Below are positions 44,080 to 52,311 of a stretch of 64,000 nucleotides of DNA, one piece after another (the stretch's first letter is position 1; every line of letters begins with the position of its first letter). The stretch spans positions 124,001 through 188,000 of the forward strand of contig JAGDZR010000011.1 of the NCBI GenBank assembly GCA_049115695.1, given 5' to 3'. The position numbers were made by a program, and so were the translations under genes. The stretch comes from JAGDZR01 sp049115695 (GTDB lineage Bacteria > Bacteroidota > Bacteroidia > Cytophagales > Cyclobacteriaceae). The notes under the pieces are model-generated. The model was not told the DNA's origin. It saw only the letters and a list, made by a program, of their open reading frames with translations, and ran no database searches.

Positions 44080-45415
44080 TGATCCAATCTTTGTGATGAA
44101 AACCCCTTTTTACTTGAGTCAAATTGATAGTAGGGTCTATGAATTGTCTGCTGGGAGCACCATTTAATGTGACATATGCCTCTGCGGTTATCACAGGGTC
44201 AATTATTCCTTCGTCTGCGAGAGATTCCTTAAGGTAATGAGCAAACTGCAAGATCATGTCTGGCTGAGTAGCCATCATCTTTTCCTGTTGCGGTGTAAGA
44301 TAATCATAGGGTGATATCCAAAAATCCTTATCGCCATCCGTAATACGATAGGTGACATAGCCGGCTTTTTCCATAAGCATCACTCTCCATGAGAAGCGAT
44401 AACCTTGCTCCGTCCAAAACAAATTTCCCGGATAGATCAAATGCCTCAAGGGTAAAGCTATTTGAGCAATGATGAACATTGCCCAAAATCCATAAACCAT
44501 TCTGGAACTTTTCAATAGCGATTTTGATTCAACAGCAAGACGATGACTTTTCATCAAGCCTTTCAAGGATTCAATGAACTTGATATGATATTTTTCAGGA
44601 AAGAAGATTAAGGTACTGCCGATCATTACCCATGGAAACACACCTATGGGGAATAAGTACAAGGTCATTAAATGAAAGAAAACAACTGCAGTGTAGGCAG
44701 CAGCTCTTGTTTGTTTAAAGCTCAGAAACACGGGGATGAGAATGTCATAGATCATTCCAAACCAGGAGAATAGATAAGCAGTGAGTTTGAACTTGAAAAT
44801 CCAACCTACAAAAGGTTTATGGATTAATGCAGACAACCACAATTGTAAAGGTTGGGCTCGGATCAGCCAGTCGTAATTAATCTTAGCAACTCCAGCAAAG
44901 AAATAGACTATTCCCAATTGAAATTTTAAAATCCAGATATTGAAGTACCTCGTTCTGGTGGTGTGTTTTTTAGCAAACAGTGCATCAAGTGAGAAGTAAT
45001 GATGTGCAGGTAACCAGATGAGGATGAATGCGATCAGACTCACAAAGTAGTAGTGATTAAGATAATTGGTCTTGTCAATTAACTCCACGTAAGTGAAGGT
45101 GATAAAAAAGATCGCTGAACTCAGTCGGTAAAACAGCCCAAACAATATGAATAACGCACTTATTCCCATGACCGTAAAGGTCAGGTATATCCCGAAAGGG
45201 TTCAATGGCTTTACCCAGTCAAATCCATAATAGGTAAAGAAGTAGGTAGGTGCAATGTAGAGTTGTTCAATCCATCCATTGTAGGTAAATCTGACAACCG
45301 AAAAAAGCATGAGCGCACCGAAGAGGATGCGGAAATTCACCAAAGGAGCAATGTGCACTTCTTGATTCAAGAATGTCTTTATCCGAAGGGCCTTATGGTC
45401 TGTGAACCATATCAC
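44072..45415 (-). CDS. HTTM / vitamin-K-carboxylase-like membrane protein
   Basis: The 447-residue protein has about eight to ten membrane segments and the HTTM pattern: an N-terminal helix ('PLVNFRILFGALMLFSVVRF'), 'YVELIDKTNYLNHYYFVSLIAF', 'LPAHHYFSLDAL', and 'WILKFQLGIVYFFAGVAKINYDWLI'. Its C-terminal 100 residues form a soluble tail. The family includes vitamin-K-dependent gamma-glutamyl carboxylase, so an integral membrane enzyme is possible. The start is GTG in TAGTG, overlapping the imelysin stop by one base. It sits between imelysin and the TonB receptor, so it should serve iron uptake, perhaps by modifying one of these proteins; this is inference. Confidence 0.82.
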   Translation of the reverse strand: MIWFTDHKALRIKTFLNQEVHIAPLVNFRILFGALMLFSVVRFTYNGWIEQLYIAPTYFFTYYGFDWVKPLNPFGIYLTFTVMGISALFILFGLFYRLSSAIFFITFTYVELIDKTNYLNHYYFVSLIAFILIWLPAHHYFSLDALFAKKHTTRTRYFNIWILKFQLGIVYFFAGVAKINYDWLIRAQPLQLWLSALIHKPFVGWIFKFKLTAYLFSWFGMIYDILIPVFLSFKQTRAAAYTAVVFFHLMTLYLFPIGVFPWVMIGSTLIFFPEKYHIKFIESLKGLMKSHRLAVESKSLLKSSRMVYGFWAMFIIAQIALPLRHLIYPGNLFWTEQGYRFSWRVMLMEKAGYVTYRITDGDKDFWISPYDYLTPQQEKMMATQPDMILQFAHYLKESLADEGIIDPVITAEAYVTLNGAPSRQFIDPTINLTQVKRGFHHKDWIIE

Positions 45416-46524
45416 TAATCGCCATCATTGTCTTGATACACTATGGTGATACCCATAACGGATGCCATATCAGATTTCATGGAAACCACAAGGCGCTGCA
45501 TTTCAACAAAAATTAATTCGAGCGATGAAGGGTCCTGCTCAATGGCGGCAGTCAACGTTGACGTTTGAAGATTCACCAATTCTTGTATTTGGTTAAACTG
45601 ATTACGAATGGTATCCGGCAATCCTTGATTTCCCAAATCCTCAGAGGTGATGGACTTTAAGTATTCGTATAATCCTTCTCCATCATTTCCATCTTGGCCT
45701 ATTCCCTCATAGATCGCCCGATATGCCTGTACCGATTCTTTGAGGAATGCAAAAGAATGGTTGGAATGGTACCCTTCTTGGGAAGTTGGAATGGGAGTAC
45801 CCAATGATCTTACGCCTATGGGAATGCCCAATTTCCCATCTCTGGTTTCTCTTTCGAATGTTCGATTGAGGGCATTGACCAAAAGAGAAGTACCACTACC
45901 CACATCGATACCCTCCGATCCATCACCCCTAAATTCGATGATATAGTTTGACTCCCAGTCTCCATGTACCTGATCTACAGTAGCGATGATCAATGAGATG
46001 ACCTCCGATAAATAGTTGGCCCGATCCGTTGATTCGAAACTGGCAATTATAGCTTCGTCTGTTGTACCAGGTTCACCATAGATCAGGTATTCGATAGCGG
46101 GGAATCCTTTTGCATCCAGATTGCTAAGAGTATTGAGGTCATAGTTTTGATTGGCAATGTTGTTTTCAATTTGGAGAACATCAACAGGATAGATATTGAG
46201 ATTCCCGGTAAGGCCTCTTGATTCTGATGGGCCAAAAGCAAAAGGTTGAACCCATTGCCATGCGAGTCGAGCATTGTAAAGATCTGTACGAAAATCACTT
46301 AACGAACTGCTGGTGGGATCATTCTGAAAATCTGAAGCGGAAATACCGAGGGTATCTGTGTGATTCTTAAGGTTGTACAGGGCTTGTAAACCAATATTTC
46401 CAGTATTGCTTAAAAAACTAGATTGGTCGTAATTGTTGGTCTCACCTGGAAAATCGTCCGTTCCACATCCAAATAGGAAGGAGAGAGTTATTAATGTCAA
46501 AATGAATAATCTGCTCACTGGCAT
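45415..46524 (-). CDS. Imelysin family iron-associated lipoprotein
   Basis: The 369-residue protein starts with a lipoprotein signal (lipobox LFGC, Cys20). The helical imelysin domain shows 'LAWQWVQPFAFGPSESRGL', 'IYPVDVLQIENNI' and 'KGFPAIEYLIYG'. The last replaces the GxHxxE motif His with Pro (G-F-P-A-I-E), a variation known in some imelysin-like proteins, so the metal site may differ. EfeO and IrpA relatives act in iron acquisition at the cell surface or in the periplasm. Its promoter carries an iron-type box and two further palindromes. It is followed with a 1-base overlap by the HTTM gene. Confidence 0.85.
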   Translation of the reverse strand: MPVSRLFILTLITLSFLFGCGTDDFPGETNNYDQSSFLSNTGNIGLQALYNLKNHTDTLGISASDFQNDPTSSSLSDFRTDLYNARLAWQWVQPFAFGPSESRGLTGNLNIYPVDVLQIENNIANQNYDLNTLSNLDAKGFPAIEYLIYGEPGTTDEAIIASFESTDRANYLSEVISLIIATVDQVHGDWESNYIIEFRGDGSEGIDVGSGTSLLVNALNRTFERETRDGKLGIPIGVRSLGTPIPTSQEGYHSNHSFAFLKESVQAYRAIYEGIGQDGNDGEGLYEYLKSITSEDLGNQGLPDTIRNQFNQIQELVNLQTSTLTAAIEQDPSSLELIFVEMQRLVVSMKSDMASVMGITIVYQDNDGD

Positions 46525-46534
46525 TCAATTTCTA

Positions 46535-46626
46535 TTTGGAACTATTCTAAATAAGCACAAATTTCACCTCAGAATATCATGCTGACAATAGCTATAAATA
46601 GTAATAGTCATCACTAGTTGTAGTGA
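46535..46626 (-). promoter_or_regulatory. Imelysin promoter with conserved composite architecture
   Basis: Reading upstream from the imelysin start: a 17-bp box TTTGGAACTATTCTAAA at 46535-46551, a weak -7 element at 46558-46565 (GAAATTTG on the minus strand), CTATAAATAG at 46592-46601, and TCACTA-GTTG-TAGTGA at 46611-46626. The -7 to TCACTA distance is 53 bp, the same as in the promoter at 53438 and one less than in that at 47843. Confidence 0.7.
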
Positions 46627-46637
46627 TGACTATTACT
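46600..46637. repeat. Long perfect inverted repeat between the DUF4856 and imelysin genes
   Basis: Two 17-bp arms pair perfectly around loop GTTG. It includes the TCACTA-N4-TAGTGA operator core. No T-run follows on the minus strand, so it is not a classical terminator, but it would fold in the mRNA between the two genes. Confidence 0.8.
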
Positions 46638-46659
46638 TGACTTTTTCTTTGTTATTAAA

Positions 46660-47811
46660 TTAAAGCTGATCTGCAATATCACCTATTGCATAAACTGTTG
46701 CAATGGTGCTCTTAGCCTGATTTAATCCATCTACCGATATGGTCCAGAAGTCTCCGTTTGTACCTAAGTCAGTATTGAGGATCGTGTTTAATTGATCATC
46801 TGTCAATTTCTTGTCTGCCTGATATTTGATTGCTCTTGCAAACATGTATGCTTCAGAAGCATGATGGAAGAGATTTCCTAAATCACCGGCATTCACATCT
46901 TCTATGGCGTCATTCAGGTAATGAATGGCCGTGGCTGCTGAAAGCAACTCTAATTCTTCGTTGATTACAATCACTGCTTCATCTAGAGCAGTTTCATCAT
47001 TGTTTACAATGGCTGTACGTCCTTTGAGAAATGCATCTTTCAAGGCAGTAACAGATCCAGTTAACGACTCTCTACCATAAGAATAACTTGCCCAGAATCT
47101 TTTGTCTTCTGCAGCTAACTCATCAGGAAAATCAACAGGTACGCCCCAGTAACCAAATGCTTCATCAAAATGATGCTCTTTAGTAGTGTAGTTCTTTCCC
47201 TTTGAAAGCTCAACATTTTCTACAGCAGGGCCAATTTTATCTTCAGTTAAGTAAGAATTCAAAATCTGATGCAGAAAAACTGCTCCCATGAGTCCTTTTT
47301 CAATGAATTGAGTGTACTCCCAACCTTTGTCATTTAATAGTACAAAGTCTCCGGAAGTACCACGTTCGATCATTCCAGATTGTCCTTGTGCTGCTTCAGA
47401 AGCATTGGCCACATAATCCTGACTTGCTGTTTCAAGACTTGTGAATAAATCTTTGAAGTATTGTACATCAGCGATGAAGGTCTTGTTTTCTAATTGCTTG
47501 GTTGATGAATTCAATTCAGCATTTTCGAATGGACCATTGGTGTTGGCAAACATATCATTCAGTTTGCTAGCTGAAACTTCTTCTCCTTCATCACCATTTT
47601 TTACATAGGTTTTGATTTCAGAGAGCATATTTAAGCGATCCGTCTGACCAGAGAAGCTCACAGTAGTGGCCCCATCTCTGGTAAACTCATACGTATCAGG
47701 GATTTCGATTAGGTTGTCGTCAGGTGTAGGCTCATCATCACCATCGCAAGCCACAACTAATGCAGCAATTATTGTCAGAATGAATGCGCTAAGTATTGTA
47801 TTTGTTTTCAC
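46660..47811 (-). CDS. DUF4856 lipoprotein, first gene of the iron operon
   Basis: The 383-residue protein has a lipoprotein signal with lipobox VVAC (Cys22) followed by an acidic linker. The body fits DUF4856: 'YEFTRDGATTVSFSGQTDRLNMLSEIKTYV', a helical domain, and 'HHFDEAFGYWGVPVDFP'. The family is distantly related to imelysin and is often encoded next to it. The start is GTG at 47811, with no ATG upstream in frame. The 135-bp gap to the imelysin gene has its own promoter elements, so expression of the downstream genes may differ. Function is inferred to be surface iron binding. Confidence 0.8.
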   Translation of the reverse strand: MKTNTILSAFILTIIAALVVACDGDDEPTPDDNLIEIPDTYEFTRDGATTVSFSGQTDRLNMLSEIKTYVKNGDEGEEVSASKLNDMFANTNGPFENAELNSSTKQLENKTFIADVQYFKDLFTSLETASQDYVANASEAAQGQSGMIERGTSGDFVLLNDKGWEYTQFIEKGLMGAVFLHQILNSYLTEDKIGPAVENVELSKGKNYTTKEHHFDEAFGYWGVPVDFPDELAAEDKRFWASYSYGRESLTGSVTALKDAFLKGRTAIVNNDETALDEAVIVINEELELLSAATAIHYLNDAIEDVNAGDLGNLFHHASEAYMFARAIKYQADKKLTDDQLNTILNTDLGTNGDFWTISVDGLNQAKSTIATVYAIGDIADQL

Positions 47812-47819
47812 TTTTCTAA

Positions 47820-47912
47820 TTTGGATTGATTCTAAATAAGTGCAAAGCTGGTAACGGAAGTGTGCTGATTCAATAGCTACTAGTAGTCAATCGAAATCAC
47901 TAGACATAGTGA
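47820..47912 (-). promoter_or_regulatory. DUF4856 promoter with composite architecture, divergent to the hemerythrin gene
   Basis: The 17-bp box TTTGGATTGATTCTAAA lies at 47820-47836, a weak -7 element (CAGCTTTG) at 47843-47850 minus strand, CTACTAGTAG at 47877-47886 and TCACTA-GACA-TAGTGA at 47897-47912. The same last site sits just upstream of a TACCTTTA (47921-47928) that could drive the hemerythrin gene on the plus strand, so one factor could control both directions. Confidence 0.7.
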
Positions 47913-47996
47913 GGAAATCGCTACCTTTAGCTATTGTCATATCCATTATTAATTGAAAATTTTGATGAATAGTAGCTCCAATCAACTTAGATAAAA

Positions 47997-48656
47997 ATGG
48001 GATTCAGGGACATAGATGAAATTGACGATCTTCTGGAAGAAAGATTCAAACCGAAAAAGGTGGCAGCATATCAGATGTCGCTCGATATGCATCTTGACCT
48101 ACTTACCACTTTTCAGGATCCCGAAGTGTTTGACCTGGTAACATTCAAGTCATATCCATTAGAGGAAATTTTGGTGTACCTGGAAACAACTCACCAGTAC
48201 TATCTTACCAAAGTGCTTAAGAAGATACGGTTTCAAATTGATCAATTGTCAAAAGGGAAACCTGACCTATTCGAGCTGCAAAACTCTTTATATGCCTTCT
48301 TCAGGTACTTTGAACAAGATCTTGCTGGACACATTGGAAAAGAGGAACGGCAGCTTTATCCTTATGTATGGCAACTTATTGAGTGTTCAAAAAGTCCAAC
48401 TCCAGATACCAAATTTGAAGAAGTAGAATTACTTGATTTTCTTCATGACCATGATAATCAGTGCGAAGATGTATTGGTCAAGTTGATCCACTTCCTAGAA
48501 AGCAAGATGATGCAGTATCCCGATTACCTGTCTCTTCGAATTTTGCTCAATCAATTGAACTTCTTTATGAAAGATTTAATAGTTCATTCATTGATTGAGG
48601 AAAAGGTTTTGATTCCGGTTGCTTTAGAGCTCGAGAAAAATCTTATTGATAAGTAG
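47997..48656 (+). CDS. Hemerythrin-domain protein (RIC/YtfE-like)
   Basis: The 219-residue helical cytoplasmic protein has a hemerythrin-like di-iron site. Candidate ligands are His66, His112 with Glu116 (HIGKEE), His150/His152 and His197 with Glu201 (HSLIEEK). Such proteins repair nitrosylated or oxidised iron-sulfur clusters or bind O2 or NO. It lacks the N-terminal ScdA domain. It is transcribed away from the DUF4856 gene and converges on the thioredoxin gene. Its place in the iron island supports a role in iron-cluster protection. Confidence 0.8.
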   Translation: MGFRDIDEIDDLLEERFKPKKVAAYQMSLDMHLDLLTTFQDPEVFDLVTFKSYPLEEILVYLETTHQYYLTKVLKKIRFQIDQLSKGKPDLFELQNSLYAFFRYFEQDLAGHIGKEERQLYPYVWQLIECSKSPTPDTKFEEVELLDFLHDHDNQCEDVLVKLIHFLESKMMQYPDYLSLRILLNQLNFFMKDLIVHSLIEEKVLIPVALELEKNLIDK

Positions 48657-48673
48657 GGTGAAAATCCTTTTAT

Positions 48674-49129
48674 TCACTTGAATTTCCGAAGGAAAGTCAA
48701 CATGTCCTTTGCAGGCAAATAAGCATTATGTTGAAACAAGATCTCATAATTCGGACTCAAAATGACGGTCGTGGGATAGTTTACCTGACCATCAATTGAT
48801 CCCAGTTGGGTTGCGATATCATGAATGCCCGTTTTTTTACCCGTTGGTCTGTACTTAAATGTTTTGCCTAAAAACTCAACCGGATCTTTTGATTCTCCAT
48901 CAAACGAAATGAAGTAGTAATCTTCGAGCGCATCCAATACCTCTTTATTTTTCCAGGTAGTTTGCTTCATCGCCTGACAATACTTACACCAATCCGTGTG
49001 AAGAAATACAACTACGGGTCTCTGAACAATCTTCATCGATTGATCCAATTGATCAAATGTGATGAAGTTAGTTTGCGCCAAACCTAGGGTTGAGGACAAT
49101 ATCAATGAAAACACAATTATGGACCGCAT
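48674..49129 (-). CDS. Secreted thioredoxin-fold protein with WCKYC active site
   Basis: The 151-residue protein has a signal peptide (ending near 'LGLAQ') and one thioredoxin domain whose active site is Cys-Lys-Tyr-Cys in 'HTDWCKYCQAMKQTTW'. The fold is of the DUF255/thioredoxin_7 kind. It should handle disulfides or metal-bound thiols in the periplasm. It is 79 bases downstream of the TonB receptor gene on the same strand, so it probably belongs to the receptor operon under the DtxR-type operator. A role in maturation of the receptor, which has two Cys in its plug, is possible. Confidence 0.82.
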   Translation of the reverse strand: MRSIIVFSLILSSTLGLAQTNFITFDQLDQSMKIVQRPVVVFLHTDWCKYCQAMKQTTWKNKEVLDALEDYYFISFDGESKDPVEFLGKTFKYRPTGKKTGIHDIATQLGSIDGQVNYPTTVILSPNYEILFQHNAYLPAKDMLTFLRKFK

Positions 49130-49208
49130 GCTTCTAAGCTAACAACAATTACAAAAAATGGGTTCGATACTAATCTCCTAGATCTGAAGTCTTTCGAATG
49201 ACCGAAGG

Positions 49209-51470
49209 CTATCTAAACGTGTAACGAAACCCAAAAAATCCTCGAATGCCTTGATTGGGTCCGTAGACATACGCCGCATCAAAAGTCAATCCATAGGGGT
49301 TCTCACTAGTTGTTCGAACATTTCCCGCTCCGTCAAATTCAACCTGCTGATCAAAAGGATCATGTGCACGAGCGATAATAAATGGATTCCCTTTATTAGG
49401 TGTCCAGTTCAATAAATTTTTTATCCCTCCATAAAGCTCCATGTTCTTGAGCTTTTTATAGGTAAACTGAATGTTTTGGATACTCCAGGCTGGAGATTGA
49501 TCTGACCTTGGATCTAGTTCACCCAAAACTGGCAACTCCATGGAACCGTAGATATTTCCTGTATAATCTAAAGCTAATCCTGCCCTTGCAAATTGATAGC
49601 TCACAGCCCACGTTCCGGTGTATTGTTCTGTTAAAAGCTGACGATGTTTAACGCCTTTGTCAAAATCACTCACGTCCATCATCGTTCCGCCCAATACAAA
49701 TTTGAGCCCGCTTAAAAACTCAATGTCTGCATTAACGCTGATCCCTTTAGAAACAGCATGTCCAGATAGATTGTCATAAATAATCTGATCACTGTTGGTT
49801 TCATAATCAGGAATGATCTTGTTAGTAAAATGCGTATACCAGGACGCAGCATCAAAGCCAATAAAACCTCCATTGTTTAAGTAGATTTTTTTCAAATAAT
49901 TGAGATTCACATTATATGACTTCTCGGGCTTCAATTCATTCATCACAACCACATCTCTCGCGCCAGTCAATGCAGCATGTTCTTCAGTAAACAAATTGAC
50001 CACCCTGAATCCAGTTCCTGCGTTGAGCCTTAAAATATTTTGATCATTGATGGCCAATTTGTAAGCCAATCGCGGTGTAAGAATACTGCCATGTTCATTA
50101 TGGTAATCATACCTTAATCCAAGCAGAGTCTTGTGTGTTCCAAGTTTGATTTCGTCTTGAAGAAACAAACCAGGAATCACATATTTATCTGGCTGATTTA
50201 CTCCATCTTCTGCTGTCGCTGATGTATTGTCATCATATGCGTTGAATCGGATCGCTGTTCCAGCCAATAACTCGTGATTTGTTAAAGACTTATCCCAGGT
50301 CAGTTGACCAAATGCAATTTGCTGATTGGCGATGTATGGGACATCCCCATAGACCGAATTTTGATCATGTGTATTGTACGAGAAGTTGAAAAATATGGGC
50401 TCAGTCAAAGGCAATTGATACGTACCTAGCAATTCCCACCTTCTTGTATAAATACTTTCTCCATAAAGCTCACTTCCTCCGCGGTATGCTTCGGTCCATC
50501 GAACATCTCCTCCCCATCTGTTTTCATCATAAAATCGGCCAGCCAAAGTAAATAGCTTGCTACTTTTCCGCTCGATATTCCATTTTTGAAATACTGAGAT
50601 CCTGTGCTGTAATGTCACATCTGTAAAATTGTCTCCATTGTTGTCTACAATATTGTTGTAATTGAAGTAATTGATGCCAGTCAGCACATTGGCCACCTTC
50701 CCCACATTGGCTTTTATTCCAAGATCTGCACTATACTCTTGCCAACTTGTCCCAAATACATCTACTGATACAATAGGAGCGTTTTGAGGTTTTTTGGTAA
50801 TGATATTAATCAAGCCACCTACAGCTTCACTTCCATAAAGTGAAGAGGCAGGTCCTTTTACAATTTCAATGCGCTCGACCATCGCATTAGGTATTCCCGA
50901 AAGGCCATATACGGTTGCCAGGCTGCTCACGATTGGCATTCCGTCGATCAGGACCATCGTATATGGACCTTCAAGTCCATTGATGTGTATATCTCCGGTA
51001 TTGCACACATTACAGTTTAGCTGTGGTCGAACGCCATTCACATTCTGAAGAGCATCAAATATATTGGGAGTAGGATTCTTTTTAAAAAACACAGGATTGA
51101 AAACTTCCACCGGAACCGGACTTTCCATCCTATTGACTTCTTTCATGGTGCCTGTTACCACTACTGCATCCATTACGGTTTCAGAAACCTCCATTTCAAA
51201 GTCAAGCGTAACAGTCCCTCCCTTTGCCTCTATTGATCGAGTGACTGGATAATATCCAACAGAAGAAAGCGCGACTGTATGTTTTCCTTCTGGTACTTGT
51301 AGCTCATAATACCCGTTTTCATCAGTTGTTGACCCGATGGTTGAGCCCTTTATCGCAACTGTCGCAAACATCACAGGCTCACCAGCTGATGACAAATGCC
51401 CCTTGACCAGCGTCTGACTCATGCCACTCACTCCCAGCAATACCAACAAAAACGAATAATAGATGCGCAT
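49209..51470 (-). CDS. TonB-dependent metal receptor with Cys motif in the plug
   Basis: The 753-residue outer-membrane receptor has a signal peptide (1-18), a carboxypeptidase-like domain (about 20-100), a plug with 'NCNVCNTGDIHINGLEGPYTMVLIDGMPIV' (Cys-x-x-Cys near residues 154-157) and a barrel ending in 'FFGFRYTFR'. This Cys-bearing plug type is common in Bacteroidota receptors linked to DtxR/MntR regulators and probably serves manganese, iron or heme. Its promoter has a perfect DtxR-type palindrome. The thioredoxin gene follows, and the regulator gene is divergent. Confidence 0.87.
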   Translation of the reverse strand: MRIYYSFLLVLLGVSGMSQTLVKGHLSSAGEPVMFATVAIKGSTIGSTTDENGYYELQVPEGKHTVALSSVGYYPVTRSIEAKGGTVTLDFEMEVSETVMDAVVVTGTMKEVNRMESPVPVEVFNPVFFKKNPTPNIFDALQNVNGVRPQLNCNVCNTGDIHINGLEGPYTMVLIDGMPIVSSLATVYGLSGIPNAMVERIEIVKGPASSLYGSEAVGGLINIITKKPQNAPIVSVDVFGTSWQEYSADLGIKANVGKVANVLTGINYFNYNNIVDNNGDNFTDVTLQHRISVFQKWNIERKSSKLFTLAGRFYDENRWGGDVRWTEAYRGGSELYGESIYTRRWELLGTYQLPLTEPIFFNFSYNTHDQNSVYGDVPYIANQQIAFGQLTWDKSLTNHELLAGTAIRFNAYDDNTSATAEDGVNQPDKYVIPGLFLQDEIKLGTHKTLLGLRYDYHNEHGSILTPRLAYKLAINDQNILRLNAGTGFRVVNLFTEEHAALTGARDVVVMNELKPEKSYNVNLNYLKKIYLNNGGFIGFDAASWYTHFTNKIIPDYETNSDQIIYDNLSGHAVSKGISVNADIEFLSGLKFVLGGTMMDVSDFDKGVKHRQLLTEQYTGTWAVSYQFARAGLALDYTGNIYGSMELPVLGELDPRSDQSPAWSIQNIQFTYKKLKNMELYGGIKNLLNWTPNKGNPFIIARAHDPFDQQVEFDGAGNVRTTSENPYGLTFDAAYVYGPNQGIRGFFGFRYTFR

Positions 51471-51489
51471 AATTTCTTTTTACGAACAG

Positions 51490-51519
51490 CAAAATTATAT
51501 TGTTAGACATTTCTAACAA
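51490..51519 (-). promoter_or_regulatory. DtxR/MntR-type operator over the receptor promoter
   Basis: TTGTTAGACATTTCTAACAA (51500-51519) is a perfect palindrome with 8-bp arms and a 4-base spacer. On the minus strand the -7 element TAATTTTG is at 51490-51497, so a bound protein would cover the spacer of the receptor promoter and also the upstream region of the divergent DtxR gene. Confidence 0.8.
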
Positions 51520-51569
51520 AATAATTTGCCATTAATTCTTTTTAACATTGCATCTATCAACCCACTGAT

Positions 51570-52226
51570 ATGCATTCGTTTACAGAAGAAAACTATCTGA
51601 AGACCTTACACCATCTAACCAAACACAAAAACCAGGTCTCGGTCAAAGAGCTCTCTGAGGTACTTGACATCAAGATGCCCACCGTCACCAGTATGATGAA
51701 AAAGCTCGCTGAGAAAGGATTGGTTAAATATGAGAGCTACAAACCACTTAAACTCACAACCGAAGGCAAAAAGGCCGGTGCTCTGATTATCCGAAAACAC
51801 CGTTTGACTGAAATGTTCCTGGTCGAAAAAATGGGATTTGGCTGGGAGGAGGTGCATGAAATCGCAGAGCAAATTGAGCATGTAAAGTCACCTGCATTTT
51901 TTGCCAAAATAGACGAGTTGTTGGGTCACCCCAAAGTCGATCCTCATGGTTCCCCTATTCCGGATAAAGAAGGTAACATGAAGTGGATTGAATACTCGAA
52001 ACTAGGGAGTTGTAAAGTGGGTGATCAATTCACCGTGAAAGCAGTTATGAACTCATCCGAAGACTTTCTAGCCTTTTTGAACAGCCGAGAGCTTCTACTT
52101 GGAACAAGAGTAAAGATTGATAAAGTTGAAGAATTCGATGGATCTATGCTTGTATCCTACGGTAAACGAACGAATGAATCCCTCAGTGGAAAGGTTGCGG
52201 AGATGTTATTGGGGGAAAAGGAATAG
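51570..52226 (+). CDS. DtxR/MntR family metal-dependent transcriptional repressor
   Basis: The 218-residue protein has an N-terminal winged helix ('FTEENYLKTLHHL', 'VSVKELSEVLDIKMPTVTSMMKKLAEKGLVKYE'), a dimerisation and metal-binding domain with the conserved 'LTEMFLVEKMGFGWEEVHEIAEQIEHVKS' (His/Glu/Cys-region ligands), 'DPHGSPIPDKEG' and a C-terminal FeoA-like SH3 domain (about 150-218). It responds to Fe2+ or Mn2+ and should bind the palindrome 51500-51519 at its own divergent promoter. The metal specificity is not decidable from sequence. Confidence 0.9.
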   Translation: MHSFTEENYLKTLHHLTKHKNQVSVKELSEVLDIKMPTVTSMMKKLAEKGLVKYESYKPLKLTTEGKKAGALIIRKHRLTEMFLVEKMGFGWEEVHEIAEQIEHVKSPAFFAKIDELLGHPKVDPHGSPIPDKEGNMKWIEYSKLGSCKVGDQFTVKAVMNSSEDFLAFLNSRELLLGTRVKIDKVEEFDGSMLVSYGKRTNESLSGKVAEMLLGEKE

Positions 52227-52255
52227 GGATAATTATTATCGCCAACGCTAAAGTC

Positions 52256-52287
52256 TTGTTAAAAAAAGCCAGTCTAAAACTGGCTCC
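52256..52287 (-). terminator. Rho-independent terminator after ferritin
   Basis: AGCCAGT and ACTGGCT (52267-52273 and 52279-52285) form a 7-bp stem with loop CTAAA. On the minus strand it is followed by a run of seven T. It serves the ferritin gene that ends at 52312 and may also stop dtxR transcription. Confidence 0.85.
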
Positions 52288-52311
52288 ATAATATCTTAAA
52301 GATGTTTGTTG

